Counted from the stretch's first letter, positions 43,640 through 52,027 are shown. The stretch: 64,000 bases of DNA from DTU064 sp045588245 (GCA_045588245.1 JAZNDW010000043.1:1-64000); one strand, 5' to 3'. Program-made: numbers and translations. Notes: generated by a model from the sequence alone, not told the origin.

Positions 43640-44386
43640 TTATGCGCCCGTGAGCATATCGCTCATCGAATAAAGCCCTGCGGGCTTATCTGCGATGAAG
43701 TGAGCGGCGGCAAGCGCGCCGTCGGCGAACAGGGCTCTGTTGTGAGCCTCGTGCGTAAGTGTGATAGTTTCGTTGTCGGTAGCCACGATGACTTCGTGAC
43801 GGCCCACGACGGCAGCGGCTCTGATAGCATGGATGCCGATTTCGTCGGCTTCACGCTTTTCGTGACCGTATCTGCCGTACTTGGCGCGTGCACGCTCGCG
43901 AACGGTGCGTATAGCATCAAAGATAGTCTTTGCCGTTCCGCTCGGAGCGTCAATCTTGCCGCGGTGATGCACCTCGACGATCTCTATGTCGGCGTCGGGG
44001 AAAGCGGCGGCGGCTTTTTTCGCGAGCTCAACGAGCACGGCAACGCCGACGGACATATTCGCCGAATAGAAGATCGGGATCGTGCCTGCGGCATTATTTA
44101 TCATTTCAAGTTCGTCTGCGGTGTGTCCTGTCGTTGCGATGACGGTTGGCAGCTTGTGTATAGCAGCATAGGATAAAAGCGATTCTGTAGCCGTGTGAGT
44201 AGAAAAGTCAATGATAACGTCGGCAGAAGCGGTGCAATCAACGATGTTGTTGCAGATGCCTGTTTCGGGGTCTGTGATATAATCGGGAGATACGAGCGAA
44301 ACTGCCGTGTCGAGCGCAGATCTTTCGATGGCGGAAACCATCATTGAACCCATTCGCCCCGATGCACCGTGTAAGATTATTCTCAT
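43640..44386 (-). CDS. dapB: 4-Hydroxy-tetrahydrodipicolinate reductase
   Basis: A 248-aa NAD(P)H enzyme of the lysine/DAP pathway. Motifs are MRIILHGASGRMGSMM (nucleotide binding), VIATTGHTADE, YSANMSVGV and EVHHRGKIDAPSGTAK (catalytic His-His and Lys, substrate-binding Ser-Gly-Thr). Length is slightly short but usual for Clostridia. Second gene of the operon, 54 bp after dapA. Confidence 0.95.
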   Translation of the reverse strand: MRIILHGASGRMGSMMVSAIERSALDTAVSLVSPDYITDPETGICNNIVDCTASADVIIDFSTHTATESLLSYAAIHKLPTVIATTGHTADELEMINNAAGTIPIFYSANMSVGVAVLVELAKKAAAAFPDADIEIVEVHHRGKIDAPSGTAKTIFDAIRTVRERARAKYGRYGHEKREADEIGIHAIRAAAVVGRHEVIVATDNETITLTHEAHNRALFADGALAAAHFIADKPAGLYSMSDMLTGA

Positions 44387-44440
44387 AGGTCAATATTCCT
44401 TTTGATAACTTATAATAAATGATATGCCGAATCGCACACC

Positions 44441-45331
44441 TTATGCGATGATACCGTGATCACGCATAACGGAATAGAGAACATCGCGGTGTGCATCTTC
44501 CATAGGAGTGAGGGGAAGACGGAGGTAGTCTTCGCAGAATCCCATAGCCGCCATAGCTGCTTTAACGGGAATCGGATTCACTTCAGAGAACAAGGCGTTA
44601 ATAAGCGTGAGGTATCTGCACTGCATTTCAGCGGCACCGCTGATGTCGCTGCGGAAGAAGCGGTGGCACATCTCTGACGTTTCACGCGGAATGAGGTTTG
44701 ACAAAACGGAGATGACGCCTGCGCCTCCCATAGAGAGGATCGGCACGATCTGATCGTCGTTGCCCGAATAAATATCGAGTTTGTCGCCGACGAGAGCGAC
44801 CGTTTCAACGATCTTTGAGATATTTCCGTTTGCTTCCTTGATGGCGGCAATGTTTTCATGGTCGGCGAGCTTAGCGTAAGTAGACGGTTCAATGGACACG
44901 CCCGTTCTTGACGGCACGTTATAAAGAATGATTGGCTTATCTGATGCGTCTGCTATCGTTGTGAACATCTTATATAAGCCGGTCTGCGTAGCTTTATTAT
45001 AGTAAGGCGTTACGACGAGCATCGCATCGGCGCCTGCTTCGCAGGCACAGCGTGTGAGATCAAGGGCGTAGTCGGTATCGTTGGAGCCCGTTCCCGCGAT
45101 AACGGGAACTCTGCCTGCCGTGCGTTCAACGCAGTATCTGATCGCGTCGCGGTGTTCATCGTCCGTGAGGGTGGATGCTTCGCCCGTTGTGCCGGCAACG
45201 ACGAGGGCGTCAATGCCCGATTCAATCTGCCAGTCTATGAGGCGGCCGAACTGTTCGTAGTCGATGCCGGATTCGGTAAGAGGGGTAATGAGCGCCGTTG
45301 CGGCGCCGCGGAAGATGGGATTTTTAGTCAT
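44441..45331 (-). CDS. dapA: 4-Hydroxy-tetrahydrodipicolinate synthase
   Basis: A 296-aa class I aldolase that condenses pyruvate with aspartate semialdehyde. The sequence FRGAATALITPLTESG, VVAGTTGEASTLTDDEH, GTGSNDT, TPYYNKATQTGL, LYNVPSRTGVSIEP, AAIKEANGNISK (Schiff-base Lys) is complete. ATG 45331 is preceded by GAAAGGAAA; the longer frame to 45472 runs into the riboswitch and is rejected. First gene of the lysine operon, directly behind the lysine riboswitch and its terminator. Confidence 0.97.
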   Translation of the reverse strand: MTKNPIFRGAATALITPLTESGIDYEQFGRLIDWQIESGIDALVVAGTTGEASTLTDDEHRDAIRYCVERTAGRVPVIAGTGSNDTDYALDLTRCACEAGADAMLVVTPYYNKATQTGLYKMFTTIADASDKPIILYNVPSRTGVSIEPSTYAKLADHENIAAIKEANGNISKIVETVALVGDKLDIYSGNDDQIVPILSMGGAGVISVLSNLIPRETSEMCHRFFRSDISGAAEMQCRYLTLINALFSEVNPIPVKAAMAAMGFCEDYLRLPLTPMEDAHRDVLYSVMRDHGIIA

Positions 45332-45382
45332 GTTGTGATTTCCTTTCGGTGGTGGAGATGTTTTACTGCAACTGTAGGACGA

Positions 45383-45421
45383 AAAATAAAAACAGCCGAA
45401 TGCGCGGATCCGCGTCAGCTG
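45383..45421 (-). terminator. Riboswitch expression-platform terminator
   Basis: Minus strand: CAGCTGA, self-complementary CGCGGATCCGCG, then TCGGCTG, followed by TTTTTATTTTT. An upstream GCCGAAT can pair with ATTCGGC in its 3' arm as an alternative structure. Confidence 0.82.
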
Positions 45422-45472
45422 CTTTACGTCTTTTTGAGCCGTATTCGGCACAGTTACCCCACCGGCTCGCAA

Positions 45473-45636
45473 TCATATAGCTCTCCGCTTACGCGACAGT
45501 TCGGTGGATGTTATCCACGGAACCAGACACAATTCGCAAATGTGTCTTCGGCGGCGGTCCCTTTCATTCTCGGCATCGACTCTGCGAAAGTCTATGTCAC
45601 CGAGCTTACTCTTGACACCCCGCACCTCTATCCTTT
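45473..45636 (-). promoter_or_regulatory. Lysine riboswitch (L box)
   Basis: Minus strand begins GGATAGAGGTGCGG...AAGAGTA, contains GAAAGGGACCGCCGCCGAAG and the P4-type hairpin around CACATTTGCGAATTGTG, and closes with GGAGAGCTATATG. These are the hallmark conserved blocks of the lysine aptamer. It lies between a strong promoter and dapA, followed by the terminator at 45383-45421. High lysine should end transcription before dapA-dapB-ddh-lysA. The region also explains the apparent plus-strand reading frame here. Confidence 0.95.
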
Positions 45637-45662
45637 AATTGCAATATTATGTTACGCACCAT

Positions 45663-45691
45663 ATTGTAACAGCATTTTTTATATGTGTCAA
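45663..45691 (-). promoter_or_regulatory. Promoter of the lysine operon
   Basis: Minus strand TTGACA (45686-45691) and TACAAT (45663-45668), 17-bp spacer, ~30 bp upstream of the aptamer. Confidence 0.82.
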
Positions 45692-45784
45692 TATGTCAAT
45701 ACACGATTTATTTCCGAAAAACGAGAAAAATACGGTTGATTTCAAGGATTTGACCCCAAAACAGCCGTATTTTTCGTGCATGTC

Positions 45785-46495
45785 TTATTTCAGCGGAATG
45801 TTATAGTGTTTGTTTGCAGACAAGTCTTTGATGCCAAACGTTTCTTTTATGTAATCGCTCTCTTTATTGCGGCACTGTAAGATCGCCTTGCGGTATTTTG
45901 CGTTGATCCTGACGCAGAGATCTTTGAACTGTCCTCCGTAGAAAGGATTGGAAGAGCATTTTTCTTTTCTGATGTCGTAAATCGCCTCGTAAAGCTTGAT
46001 AATGCTGTATCCCGACGCCGTTTCAAATACCCAGATCGGAAGAAATCCTTTGTACTGCAACAGCCCCCACATCTGAAAGAAATTCGTCGTCAAGGACGCT
46101 GCCGAGAGTATCTCACTTTTGTTTGTGACGAACAGCGGCATTTTCGAAGAATCAATGTTCTCCTTGATCCATTCGTCAAAATCCTTGTCGCCGACGGTTT
46201 TGCCGAATTTTATCTTGATGTATCTGTAATTATATAAAATTCGTCTTGCTTCGGACATTTCAACGGTATCACCCGTTGCGTAATATTCTCTGACATTATC
46301 AAGCGACGAGCTGAGGATCGTTGCAACACCGATGACGATACTGCCGATTCCCGAGGCTATCGCAACGATGCCCACGATTCTGTTGATGACAATATCCTCG
46401 TCGGTTTTTCCGAAAAAGCCGACCGCAACACAGAGCAGAATCATAGTTGAAACACTTAAAAGCACGACTATGCCTTTTTTGATTTTGTCTTTCAT
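45785..46495 (-). CDS. Two-helix membrane protein of unknown function
   Basis: A 236-aa protein from ATG 46495 (SD GGAGA, 9 nt). Two hydrophobic segments lie near the N-terminus (GIVVLLSVSTMILLCVAVGFFG and IVGIVAIASGIGSIVIGVATIL), followed by a ~150-residue soluble part, probably cytoplasmic. Within it YYATGDTVEMSEARRILYNYRYIKIKFGK and ETASGYSIIKLYEAIYDIRKEK are mostly helical. I do not recognise the family; it could be one of the DUF4760-like membrane proteins, but this is a guess. Monocistronic. No operon context helps. Confidence 0.7.
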   Translation of the reverse strand: MKDKIKKGIVVLLSVSTMILLCVAVGFFGKTDEDIVINRIVGIVAIASGIGSIVIGVATILSSSLDNVREYYATGDTVEMSEARRILYNYRYIKIKFGKTVGDKDFDEWIKENIDSSKMPLFVTNKSEILSAASLTTNFFQMWGLLQYKGFLPIWVFETASGYSIIKLYEAIYDIRKEKCSSNPFYGGQFKDLCVRINAKYRKAILQCRNKESDYIKETFGIKDLSANKHYNIPLK

Positions 46496-46692
46496 TATTG
46501 TGTTTCTCCGTTTTTCGATAATATATAAACTCATTCATTTTTTATAAGTATAACATGGCTGTTTTTATCTGTCAAGCGACATAATGATAGGTGCGTAGTT
46601 GAGAGATACGTCGTCGAAAACCAAAAAATACGGTGGCATTTTTTTCTGTGATATGTGTAAATCGACTATTTGAAAAAAATATTTTTTTGTGC

Positions 46693-46721
46693 TTGACAAG
46701 AGGGGATTTATGTGATATTAT
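46693..46721 (+). promoter_or_regulatory. Promoter of tRNA-Arg
   Basis: TTGACA (46693-46698) and TATTAT (46716-46721), 17-bp spacer. Confidence 0.78.
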
Positions 46722-46742
46722 AGTTAAGCTCAAATGAGTGAT

Positions 46743-46815
46743 GCGCTATTAGCTCAGTGGATAGAGTGCCCGGCTACGAACCGGTAGGTCGCAGGTTCGA
46801 ATCCTGCATGGCGCG
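46743..46815 (+). tRNA. tRNA-Arg (ACG anticodon)
   Basis: 73 nt: acceptor GCGCTAT/ATGGCGC, D arm GCTCAGTGGATAGAG, anticodon loop CTACGAA, T arm GCAGGTTCGAATCCTGC, discriminator G; CCA not encoded. The ACG anticodon is normally edited to ICG. Confidence 0.96.
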
Positions 46816-46819
46816 TGCG

Positions 46820-46856
46820 AAAAACGGCAAGCTTCAAAATGGCTTGCCGTTTTTGT
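46820..46856 (+). terminator. tRNA-Arg terminator
   Basis: AAAACGGCAAGC / GCTTGCCGTTTT, 12-bp stem then TTTTG. Confidence 0.9.
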
Positions 46857-46890
46857 CATTTTATATAAACTTTTATTAGCGAGCCTCAGA

Positions 46891-46919
46891 AAATAAAAAC
46901 ACCGACGCGGAGCGTCGGT
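46891..46919 (-). terminator. Second minus-strand terminator
   Basis: ACCGACGC, 3-nt loop, GCGTCGGT; on the minus strand followed by GTTTTTATTTT. Lies just beyond the terminator of the AT-rich unit. Confidence 0.75.
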
Positions 46920-46921
46920 CA

Positions 46922-46973
46922 ACAAAAAAATGTGACCCTTGACTGCACCTTAAAACCTGCAATCAAGGGTCAC
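46922..46973 (-). terminator. Terminator of the AT-rich minus-strand unit
   Basis: GTGACCCTTGA and TCAAGGGTCAC form an 11-bp stem with an inner TGCA/TGCA; minus-strand tail ATTTTTTTGTT. Confidence 0.85.
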
Positions 46974-47338
46974 GCCTGATTCTTGATATCTAACATCTTT
47001 TTTATCCTCGCTTTCGTTTTTCTGTCTTTTGTTTTTGCCGTTATACGGAAACACATTTGAAATTGTTTTTCTTGAATATTGTTTTTATTGATATTAAGAA
47101 TGGTTTTCTTTGTGTTTATTTTCCGCAAAAGACGAATTTTTGTTTTGCTTTCAAAGAAGGTTAAATTTTCCTTTTGATTTTTGATTTTACTTTTTTTGTA
47201 AAGATCAAAACTTGTTCGGAATTTTGCAACCACCGTTTTTTCATTCGGAAGCTTGTTTAAGAGACTTTTTTAAGGTCCTCGCTTTTCCTTGAAGCTTTAA
47301 GGTTTAAGTGTACATGGGCTTGTACCTTCCTTTCTTCT
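46922..47338 (-). ncRNA. Candidate ~415-nt AT-rich non-coding RNA
   Basis: The unit runs from a minus-strand promoter (TTGCAA 47368-47373, TACAAT 47345-47350, 17-bp spacer) to tandem terminators at 46922-46973 and 46891-46919. No reading frame inside has an SD or a recognisable product: the longest (87 codons from a GTG at 47233) is an A-rich lysine/asparagine string whose stop lies in the terminator stem. The first ~100 nt (GGAAGGTACAAGCCCATGTAC...AAGCTTCC) can form local stems. It lies near a tRNA gene. It could be a large structured RNA, a remnant gene, or a short-peptide message; I cannot tell which. Confidence 0.4.
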
Positions 47339-47344
47339 GGCTAT

Positions 47345-47373
47345 ATTGTAGCACACATTTTTGTTATTTGCAA
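47345..47373 (-). promoter_or_regulatory. Promoter of the AT-rich unit
   Basis: Minus strand TTGCAA (47368-47373) and TACAAT (47345-47350), 17-bp spacer. Confidence 0.65.
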
Positions 47374-47448
47374 TATGGCAATTTGTAAGAAATTAACTAT
47401 CAAAACTTGTGTAAAACGGAGAAAATATAAAGAATGCACAAAAAATTG

Positions 47449-47477
47449 TTGCATATAGCTATACTGTGTGATATAAT
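47449..47477 (+). promoter_or_regulatory. Promoter of a short transcript upstream of rarA
   Basis: TTGCAT (47449-47454) and TATAAT (47472-47477), 17-bp spacer. Confidence 0.7.
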
Positions 47478-47483
47478 AAACAT

Positions 47484-47551
47484 ATTGCGTGCGTTAAAAG
47501 AGCCGCAGAATATCCGCCTTTGAAAAGAGTTTTTTCGAAGGCTTTTTTTGA
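47484..47551 (+). ncRNA. Candidate ~65-nt small RNA or leader
   Basis: A strong promoter is followed within ~70 nt by a full terminator: GCCTTTGAAAA, GAG, TTTTTTCGAAGGC, TTTTTTT. No ORF fits in between. rarA has its own promoter further down (TTTACT 47619-47624, TATAAT 47642-47647), so this is either an independent small RNA or an attenuated leader. Confidence 0.45.
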
Positions 47552-47618
47552 TGAATGAGCATGAGCCGGACTGCCCGGCGGAGATTTTTGCCAACGCAAC
47601 TTTATTTTCGGATTTTTC

Positions 47619-47647
47619 TTTACTATTTTACCGCTTGGCGGTATAAT
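47619..47647 (+). promoter_or_regulatory. Promoter of rarA operon
   Basis: TTTACT (47619-47624) and TATAAT (47642-47647), 17-bp spacer, 32 bp before the start codon. Confidence 0.65.
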
Positions 47648-47678
47648 TAACTAAATCAGTTTTAGCTTTGAGGTAAAC

Positions 47679-48914
47679 ATGAAAAACCAACCGCTTGCGG
47701 ACATTCTGCGTCCGCAGAGCTTTAATGATATGGTAGGTCAGCGTCATCTTTTCGGTGAGCGCGGCGCACTGCGCCGTCTTATCGAATCGGGACGTATCAC
47801 AAATATGATATTTTTCGGCCCTCCCGGCACGGGAAAGACGACGGCTGCCGACATAATCGCCAAAAATTCGGGCATGACGCTGTACCGTCTGAACGCGACG
47901 ACGGCGTCGCTTTCCGATGTCAAGGAGGTTGCCTCGCGCACGAGCGACATTTTCGGTGCGGGCGGGATTTTACTGTATCTTGACGAGATACAGTACTTCA
48001 ACAAAAAGCAGCAACAATCCCTGCTTGAATACATGGAGGACGGCAGAATAACGCTGATCGCCTCCACAACGGAAAATCCGTATCACTTTATATATTCTGC
48101 GCTTCTTTCACGTTCAAGCGTTTTTGAGTTCCGTCCCGTACCGCCGTCGGAGCTTTTGCCCGCGCTTCGCCGCGCGCTTGACTATATGTGCAAAAGGGAG
48201 GGCAGAACCGTCACGGCAACGGACGAGGTCCTATATAAGCTCGCGGAATTTTCTGCGGGAGACGTACGCCACGGAATAACGCTTCTTGAAAATGCATTCT
48301 ATATTGCCGAAGGTGAGCTTACGTCGGAGACGTTTGATTCGCTTTCGTCCTCCTCGCTCGGAAGCTTTGACCGCGACGGCGACGTTCATTACGATCTGCT
48401 CTCCGCGCTTCAGAAGTCGATCCGCGGCTCCGACCCCGACGCGGCGGTCTTCTACGTTGCAAGGCTTCTTGCGGGCGGAGACATCATATCCGTTTGCAGA
48501 CGGCTGCTTGTTATAGCAAACGAGGATATCGGAGCTGCATATCCGATGGCGGCGGCGATAACGTATGCGTGCTGTGAATCGGCAAAACAGCTCGGAATGC
48601 CCGAAGCGCAAATTCCTCTTGCGAACGCGGCTGTCATGCTTGCTACGTCTCCGAAATCAAATACGGCAAATTCCGCGATCGAAGCCGCCATGGCTGACGT
48701 AAAGGCAGGGCTCGGTCAGAACGTACCCGAGCATCTCCGTTCGCCGCTTTTCCGCGGATACAAGTATCCGCATTCGTATCCGAATTCATACGTTGTGCAG
48801 CAATACCTGCCAGACGACGTGAAGAATAAAAAATATTACGAATACGGCGACAACAAAACGGAACGCGCCGCACGTGCATATTGGGACGCGATCAAGGGTG
48901 ACGGAAAGAAATGA
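47679..48914 (+). CDS. rarA: Replication-associated recombination protein A (RarA/MgsA)
   Basis: A 411-aa AAA+ ATPase related to the clamp loader that acts at stalled replication forks. The start PLADILRPQSFNDMVGQRHLFGERGALRRLIESGRITNMIFFGPPGTGKTT carries Walker A at residues 47-54; Walker B is ILLYLDEIQYFNKKQQQ; sensor 1 is ASTTENP. The C-terminal RarA region has RSPLFRGYKYPHSYPNSYVVQQYLPD. The SD is TTGAGG. The stop overlaps the next gene by 4 nt (ATGA), so all three genes to 49747 are co-expressed. Confidence 0.96.
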   Translation: MKNQPLADILRPQSFNDMVGQRHLFGERGALRRLIESGRITNMIFFGPPGTGKTTAADIIAKNSGMTLYRLNATTASLSDVKEVASRTSDIFGAGGILLYLDEIQYFNKKQQQSLLEYMEDGRITLIASTTENPYHFIYSALLSRSSVFEFRPVPPSELLPALRRALDYMCKREGRTVTATDEVLYKLAEFSAGDVRHGITLLENAFYIAEGELTSETFDSLSSSSLGSFDRDGDVHYDLLSALQKSIRGSDPDAAVFYVARLLAGGDIISVCRRLLVIANEDIGAAYPMAAAITYACCESAKQLGMPEAQIPLANAAVMLATSPKSNTANSAIEAAMADVKAGLGQNVPEHLRSPLFRGYKYPHSYPNSYVVQQYLPDDVKNKKYYEYGDNKTERAARAYWDAIKGDGKK

Positions 48915-49330
48915 CACACCGTGACTTATGGAGCCGTGAAAGACTCCGCCGATATGCTGCGGTTATACTGTGTATGGCGGTGTATATTCTCGTTTGCCTG
49001 TTCACGGTAGGCTGCCCGATAAAACATTTTCTCGGAATTTCGTGCCCGGGATGCGGTATGACGCGGGCTTTGACGTCGGTTTTGCGTGGGGATCTTTCCA
49101 CGGCGTTTTATTGGCATCCTTTGTGGCCGATCGCGCCGATACTCGTTTTGTATTTTCTTTTTGAGGATATCATACCGCGCCGTACCTCGCGCACAGCGCT
49201 TGCGGTTTTTGCCGTTTTGTTCATCGGTGTTTATTTATACAGAGTCATTTTCACAGACTGTGCGGCAACGGCTATTGATCTTAAAAATGCCGCTGTAATA
49301 AAACTTATAAATATCTTGTTCGGAGGTTGA
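48911..49330 (+). CDS. DUF2752 membrane protein
   Basis: A 139-aa membrane protein with three to four hydrophobic segments. The signature CPGCGMTRA (in GCPIKHFLGISCPGCGMTRALTSVLRGD) followed by FYWHPLWPIAPIL is that of DUF2752. Function unknown; members are often next to DUF4234/TM2 proteins, as here. It overlaps rarA by 4 nt. Confidence 0.9.
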   Translation: MTHRDLWSRERLRRYAAVILCMAVYILVCLFTVGCPIKHFLGISCPGCGMTRALTSVLRGDLSTAFYWHPLWPIAPILVLYFLFEDIIPRRTSRTALAVFAVLFIGVYLYRVIFTDCAATAIDLKNAAVIKLINILFGG

Positions 49331-49336
49331 CCGATA

Positions 49337-49747
49337 ATGATACAAAAACGTGATTTTTGGGTTTATTTGCTTTTGAGCTTTTTTACCTGCGGAATTTATT
49401 CGATAATATTCTGGGTGTTTTACATTCACGATATCAACCGTGCCTGCGAAGGCGACGGCAGGGTAACGACCGGATACGGTATGGTGATTCTGTTGTCGAT
49501 ACTGACCTGCGGAATATATCCGTATATCTGGTTTTACCGTCTCGGTGACCGTATTCACGCAAACGGACCGCGCTACGGGCTTGAGTTTTCGCGTACGGGC
49601 AGCACGATCTTACTGTGGCTGATACTCGGAAGCGTTATCGGTGTTGGACCATATATTGCGGCTTACTTTATTATCACCGACTGCAACTATATCTTTGACA
49701 GATATAACGAATACATCAGCGGCGGTGCCTATTACTACGACATATAA
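49337..49747 (+). CDS. DUF4234 membrane protein
   Basis: A 136-aa protein with two FxTCGIYxxIxW-type motifs (SFFTCGIYSIIFWVFYIHDIN and SILTCGIYPYIWFYRLGDR) in successive membrane hairpins plus a C-terminal helix, as in DUF4234. It starts 6 nt after the DUF2752 stop. Partner role of the two proteins is unknown. It ends at a bidirectional terminator. Confidence 0.88.
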   Translation: MIQKRDFWVYLLLSFFTCGIYSIIFWVFYIHDINRACEGDGRVTTGYGMVILLSILTCGIYPYIWFYRLGDRIHANGPRYGLEFSRTGSTILLWLILGSVIGVGPYIAAYFIITDCNYIFDRYNEYISGGAYYYDI

Positions 49748-49752
49748 GACAT

Positions 49753-49792
49753 AAAAAACAGCTGATACGGCATCTGCCGTATCAGCTGTTTT
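49753..49792. terminator. Bidirectional terminator
   Basis: ACAGCTGATACGGCA / TGCCGTATCAGCTGT, 15-bp stem, 2-nt loop, A-run before and TTTT after. Confidence 0.92.
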
Positions 49793-49797
49793 GTCGT

Positions 49798-50151
49798 TTA
49801 ACCGATAATCTTTTTGTAAAAATGATTTTCCGAAAGCATGGACCGTAGCGACTCGATCCTGCATTCGCAGAGCTTTTCGCAAATTGCGAGGACCTCGCTG
49901 TTATCGAAGTTATAAACCTCGTAACGTCTGATCCCGTCCTCTAAATTGAAAATGAAAACGACGTGATCGTCGGTGAGGTATTCATTCCAATATCCGCGCT
50001 CAAGATGCGAAACGATGAAATCTTCCCATAAAGAAGCTTTCTCTTCGGGGAACGATACCGTAAAGTTTTCACCGTCCGCATTGATGATAAATCCGTGCTC
50101 TGACAGATCGCATACGGCGTCGTTTATACCCATAACGTACGAGTGATACAC
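49798..50151 (-). CDS. Small protein of unknown function coupled to dxs
   Basis: A 117-aa soluble acidic protein. I use GTG 50151 because a GGGAGGG SD lies ~7 nt before it inside the end of dxs. The gap to the dxs stop is 2 nt, so translation is coupled. The sequence (AVCDLSEHGFIINADGENFTVSFPEEKASLWEDFIVSHLERGYWNEYLTDDHVVFIFNLEDGIRRYEVY) shows no motif known to me. Its pattern suggests a small alpha/beta fold. Terminator shared with the DUF4234 gene. Confidence 0.75.
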   Translation of the reverse strand: MYHSYVMGINDAVCDLSEHGFIINADGENFTVSFPEEKASLWEDFIVSHLERGYWNEYLTDDHVVFIFNLEDGIRRYEVYNFDNSEVLAICEKLCECRIESLRSMLSENHFYKKIIG

Positions 50152-50153
50152 AG

Positions 50154-51998
50154 TCAATCCCTCCCGTCTTGGCACAGTTTTGCTATCTCGTCGGCAACGC
50201 TTTTTCCGTCGAGCCCGTACAGACGCAGAAGCGAAGCTCTGTCACCGTGCGGAACGAATGCGTTATCGATGGCGCGGACGGTCACGTTATCGAGCGCCGC
50301 TGCGAGCTTTTCGCCAACACCGCCCGACTTGATGCCTTCTTCAAGCACGTAGACGATCCGTGCGCCGCACGTCAGCTTTGCAACCTCATCAATGTCGATT
50401 GGATGAACGCGCAACAGCTTTATGATACGGACCTTCAGGTCAGCCGACAAAAGCTCTGCGGCGGCGAGCGCCTCTTTTGCGATAATGCCGTACGTCACGA
50501 TGGCGACGTCGATGTCATTCTCGTCGGGGAGCGTGTATTTGATGAAGCCGCCCGAAAAAACGGAGCGATCGTACTGCGCCTCGGCACCCTTCGGGTAGCG
50601 GACGATCTCAATACCGTTGCCGCGGAGAGCGAGCGTCATGGCAAGGTCAAGTTCGTCGTAGTTTTCGGGTGAATATATCGTCACACCCGGGATCGTCGAA
50701 AACAGCGGCAGATCGTAAATGCCCTGATGCGTTTTGCCGTCGGAGGAAACGAGCCCGCAGTGATCAAGTGCGAGCGTGACGTGCTTGCCCTGAAGGGCAA
50801 CGTCGTGGAAAACCTGGTCAAAGACGCGCTGTGCGAAAGTTGAATAAAGCGTAACGACGGGATTCATTCCCGCGATCGCAAGACCGCCCGCGAAAGCGAC
50901 AGCGTGCTCCTCCGCGATGCCGACGTCACGGTATCTTTCGGGGAAAAGCTCCGAATAGCGTCCGAGACCGACACCATCGCGCATAGCGGCGGTGATGGCG
51001 TAGACGGAGGTGTCGTTTTCCGCTTCGCGGCAAATGGTGTCACCGAAAACGGAGGTGAAATTTTTCGAGCCTGCGGCGGGGACGCCGACGCTTGGGTCAA
51101 ATGAGCCGCTTGAATGATAAAATTCGGGGGTAAGCTCGGCTTTGCCGTAGCCCTTGCCCTTTTTTGTTATGACATGAATGAGCGAGCAGCCACCGCGGCG
51201 CTTTGCCTCGCAAAAAACGGCTTCAAGCTTTTCGATGTCGTGCCCGTCAACGGGGCCTATGTATGGAATACCGAGATTTTCAAAAAGCGTATCCTTGATG
51301 AATATGCTTTTGAAAGCGTCCTTCCACCATTTCAGGAATTTCGCAAGTCCGCGTCCGATGACGGGAATTTGCAGAAGGAACTCTTCAAGCGAATGCTTTA
51401 AGTTGAGGTAACCGCGGCTCGTGCGGACTTTCGACAGATAATTCGTCATACCGCCAACGTTTTTCGTAATCGACATTTCGTTATCGTTGAGCACGATAAC
51501 AAGATTGACGTTGCGGCTGTCGGCACAGGTGTTGATCGCTTCGTATATCATTCCGTTTGTGAATGAGCCGTCGCCAACGACGGCGACGGTGAAGCTGTCT
51601 TTTTTTGCGGCTCTGTTCGCTTCGGCAATGCCGAGCGCAATTGAAACGGAGCTGCCGCTGTGTCCTGCCGTGACGGTGTCGTATTCGGATTCATCGATAT
51701 CGGTAAAGCCCGAGATGCCACCGTATGTCCGCAAGGAAGAAAAGCTTTTGTATCTACCTGTAATGAGCTTGTGAGCGTATGCCTGATGGCTTACGTCAAA
51801 TATTATCTTATCGTTTGGTGCATCGAAAACGCGATGCATTGCAAGCGTCGTTTCAACCATGCCGAGATTCGACGCCAGGTGACCGCCGCCGCGTGCAACG
51901 GTTTCGATAATGACGCTTCGTATCTCATCGGAAAGGGCTGAAAGCTCATCAGAGGTGAGCTTTTTTATGTCCTTCGGTGAATTTATATCTGTAAGCAT
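50154..51998 (-). CDS. dxs: 1-Deoxy-D-xylulose-5-phosphate synthase
   Basis: A 614-aa TPP enzyme that starts the MEP isoprenoid pathway from pyruvate and GAP. Three transketolase-like domains are present: GGGHLASNLGMVETTLAMHRVFDAPNDKIIFDVSHQAYAHKLITGR, the TPP/Mg motif GDGSFTNGMIYEAIN, DGHD, and EEHAVAFAGGLAIAGMNPVVTLYSTFAQR with the catalytic Glu. The promoter is at 52028-52056 (minus), divergent from ruvC. Confidence 0.96.
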   Translation of the reverse strand: MLTDINSPKDIKKLTSDELSALSDEIRSVIIETVARGGGHLASNLGMVETTLAMHRVFDAPNDKIIFDVSHQAYAHKLITGRYKSFSSLRTYGGISGFTDIDESEYDTVTAGHSGSSVSIALGIAEANRAAKKDSFTVAVVGDGSFTNGMIYEAINTCADSRNVNLVIVLNDNEMSITKNVGGMTNYLSKVRTSRGYLNLKHSLEEFLLQIPVIGRGLAKFLKWWKDAFKSIFIKDTLFENLGIPYIGPVDGHDIEKLEAVFCEAKRRGGCSLIHVITKKGKGYGKAELTPEFYHSSGSFDPSVGVPAAGSKNFTSVFGDTICREAENDTSVYAITAAMRDGVGLGRYSELFPERYRDVGIAEEHAVAFAGGLAIAGMNPVVTLYSTFAQRVFDQVFHDVALQGKHVTLALDHCGLVSSDGKTHQGIYDLPLFSTIPGVTIYSPENYDELDLAMTLALRGNGIEIVRYPKGAEAQYDRSVFSGGFIKYTLPDENDIDVAIVTYGIIAKEALAAAELLSADLKVRIIKLLRVHPIDIDEVAKLTCGARIVYVLEEGIKSGGVGEKLAAALDNVTVRAIDNAFVPHGDRASLLRLYGLDGKSVADEIAKLCQDGRD

Positions 51999-52027
51999 AA
52001 TAGCTCCTCATAAATATAATTACGCAA

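Noticed and set aside
45152..45739. 195-codon plus-strand frame
   Set aside because: It lies over dapA antisense and the lysine riboswitch, which explain the sequence.
46970..47233. 87-codon lysine/asparagine-rich ORF
   Set aside because: No SD, low-complexity A-rich composition, stop codon within the terminator stem; treated as part of a possible RNA.
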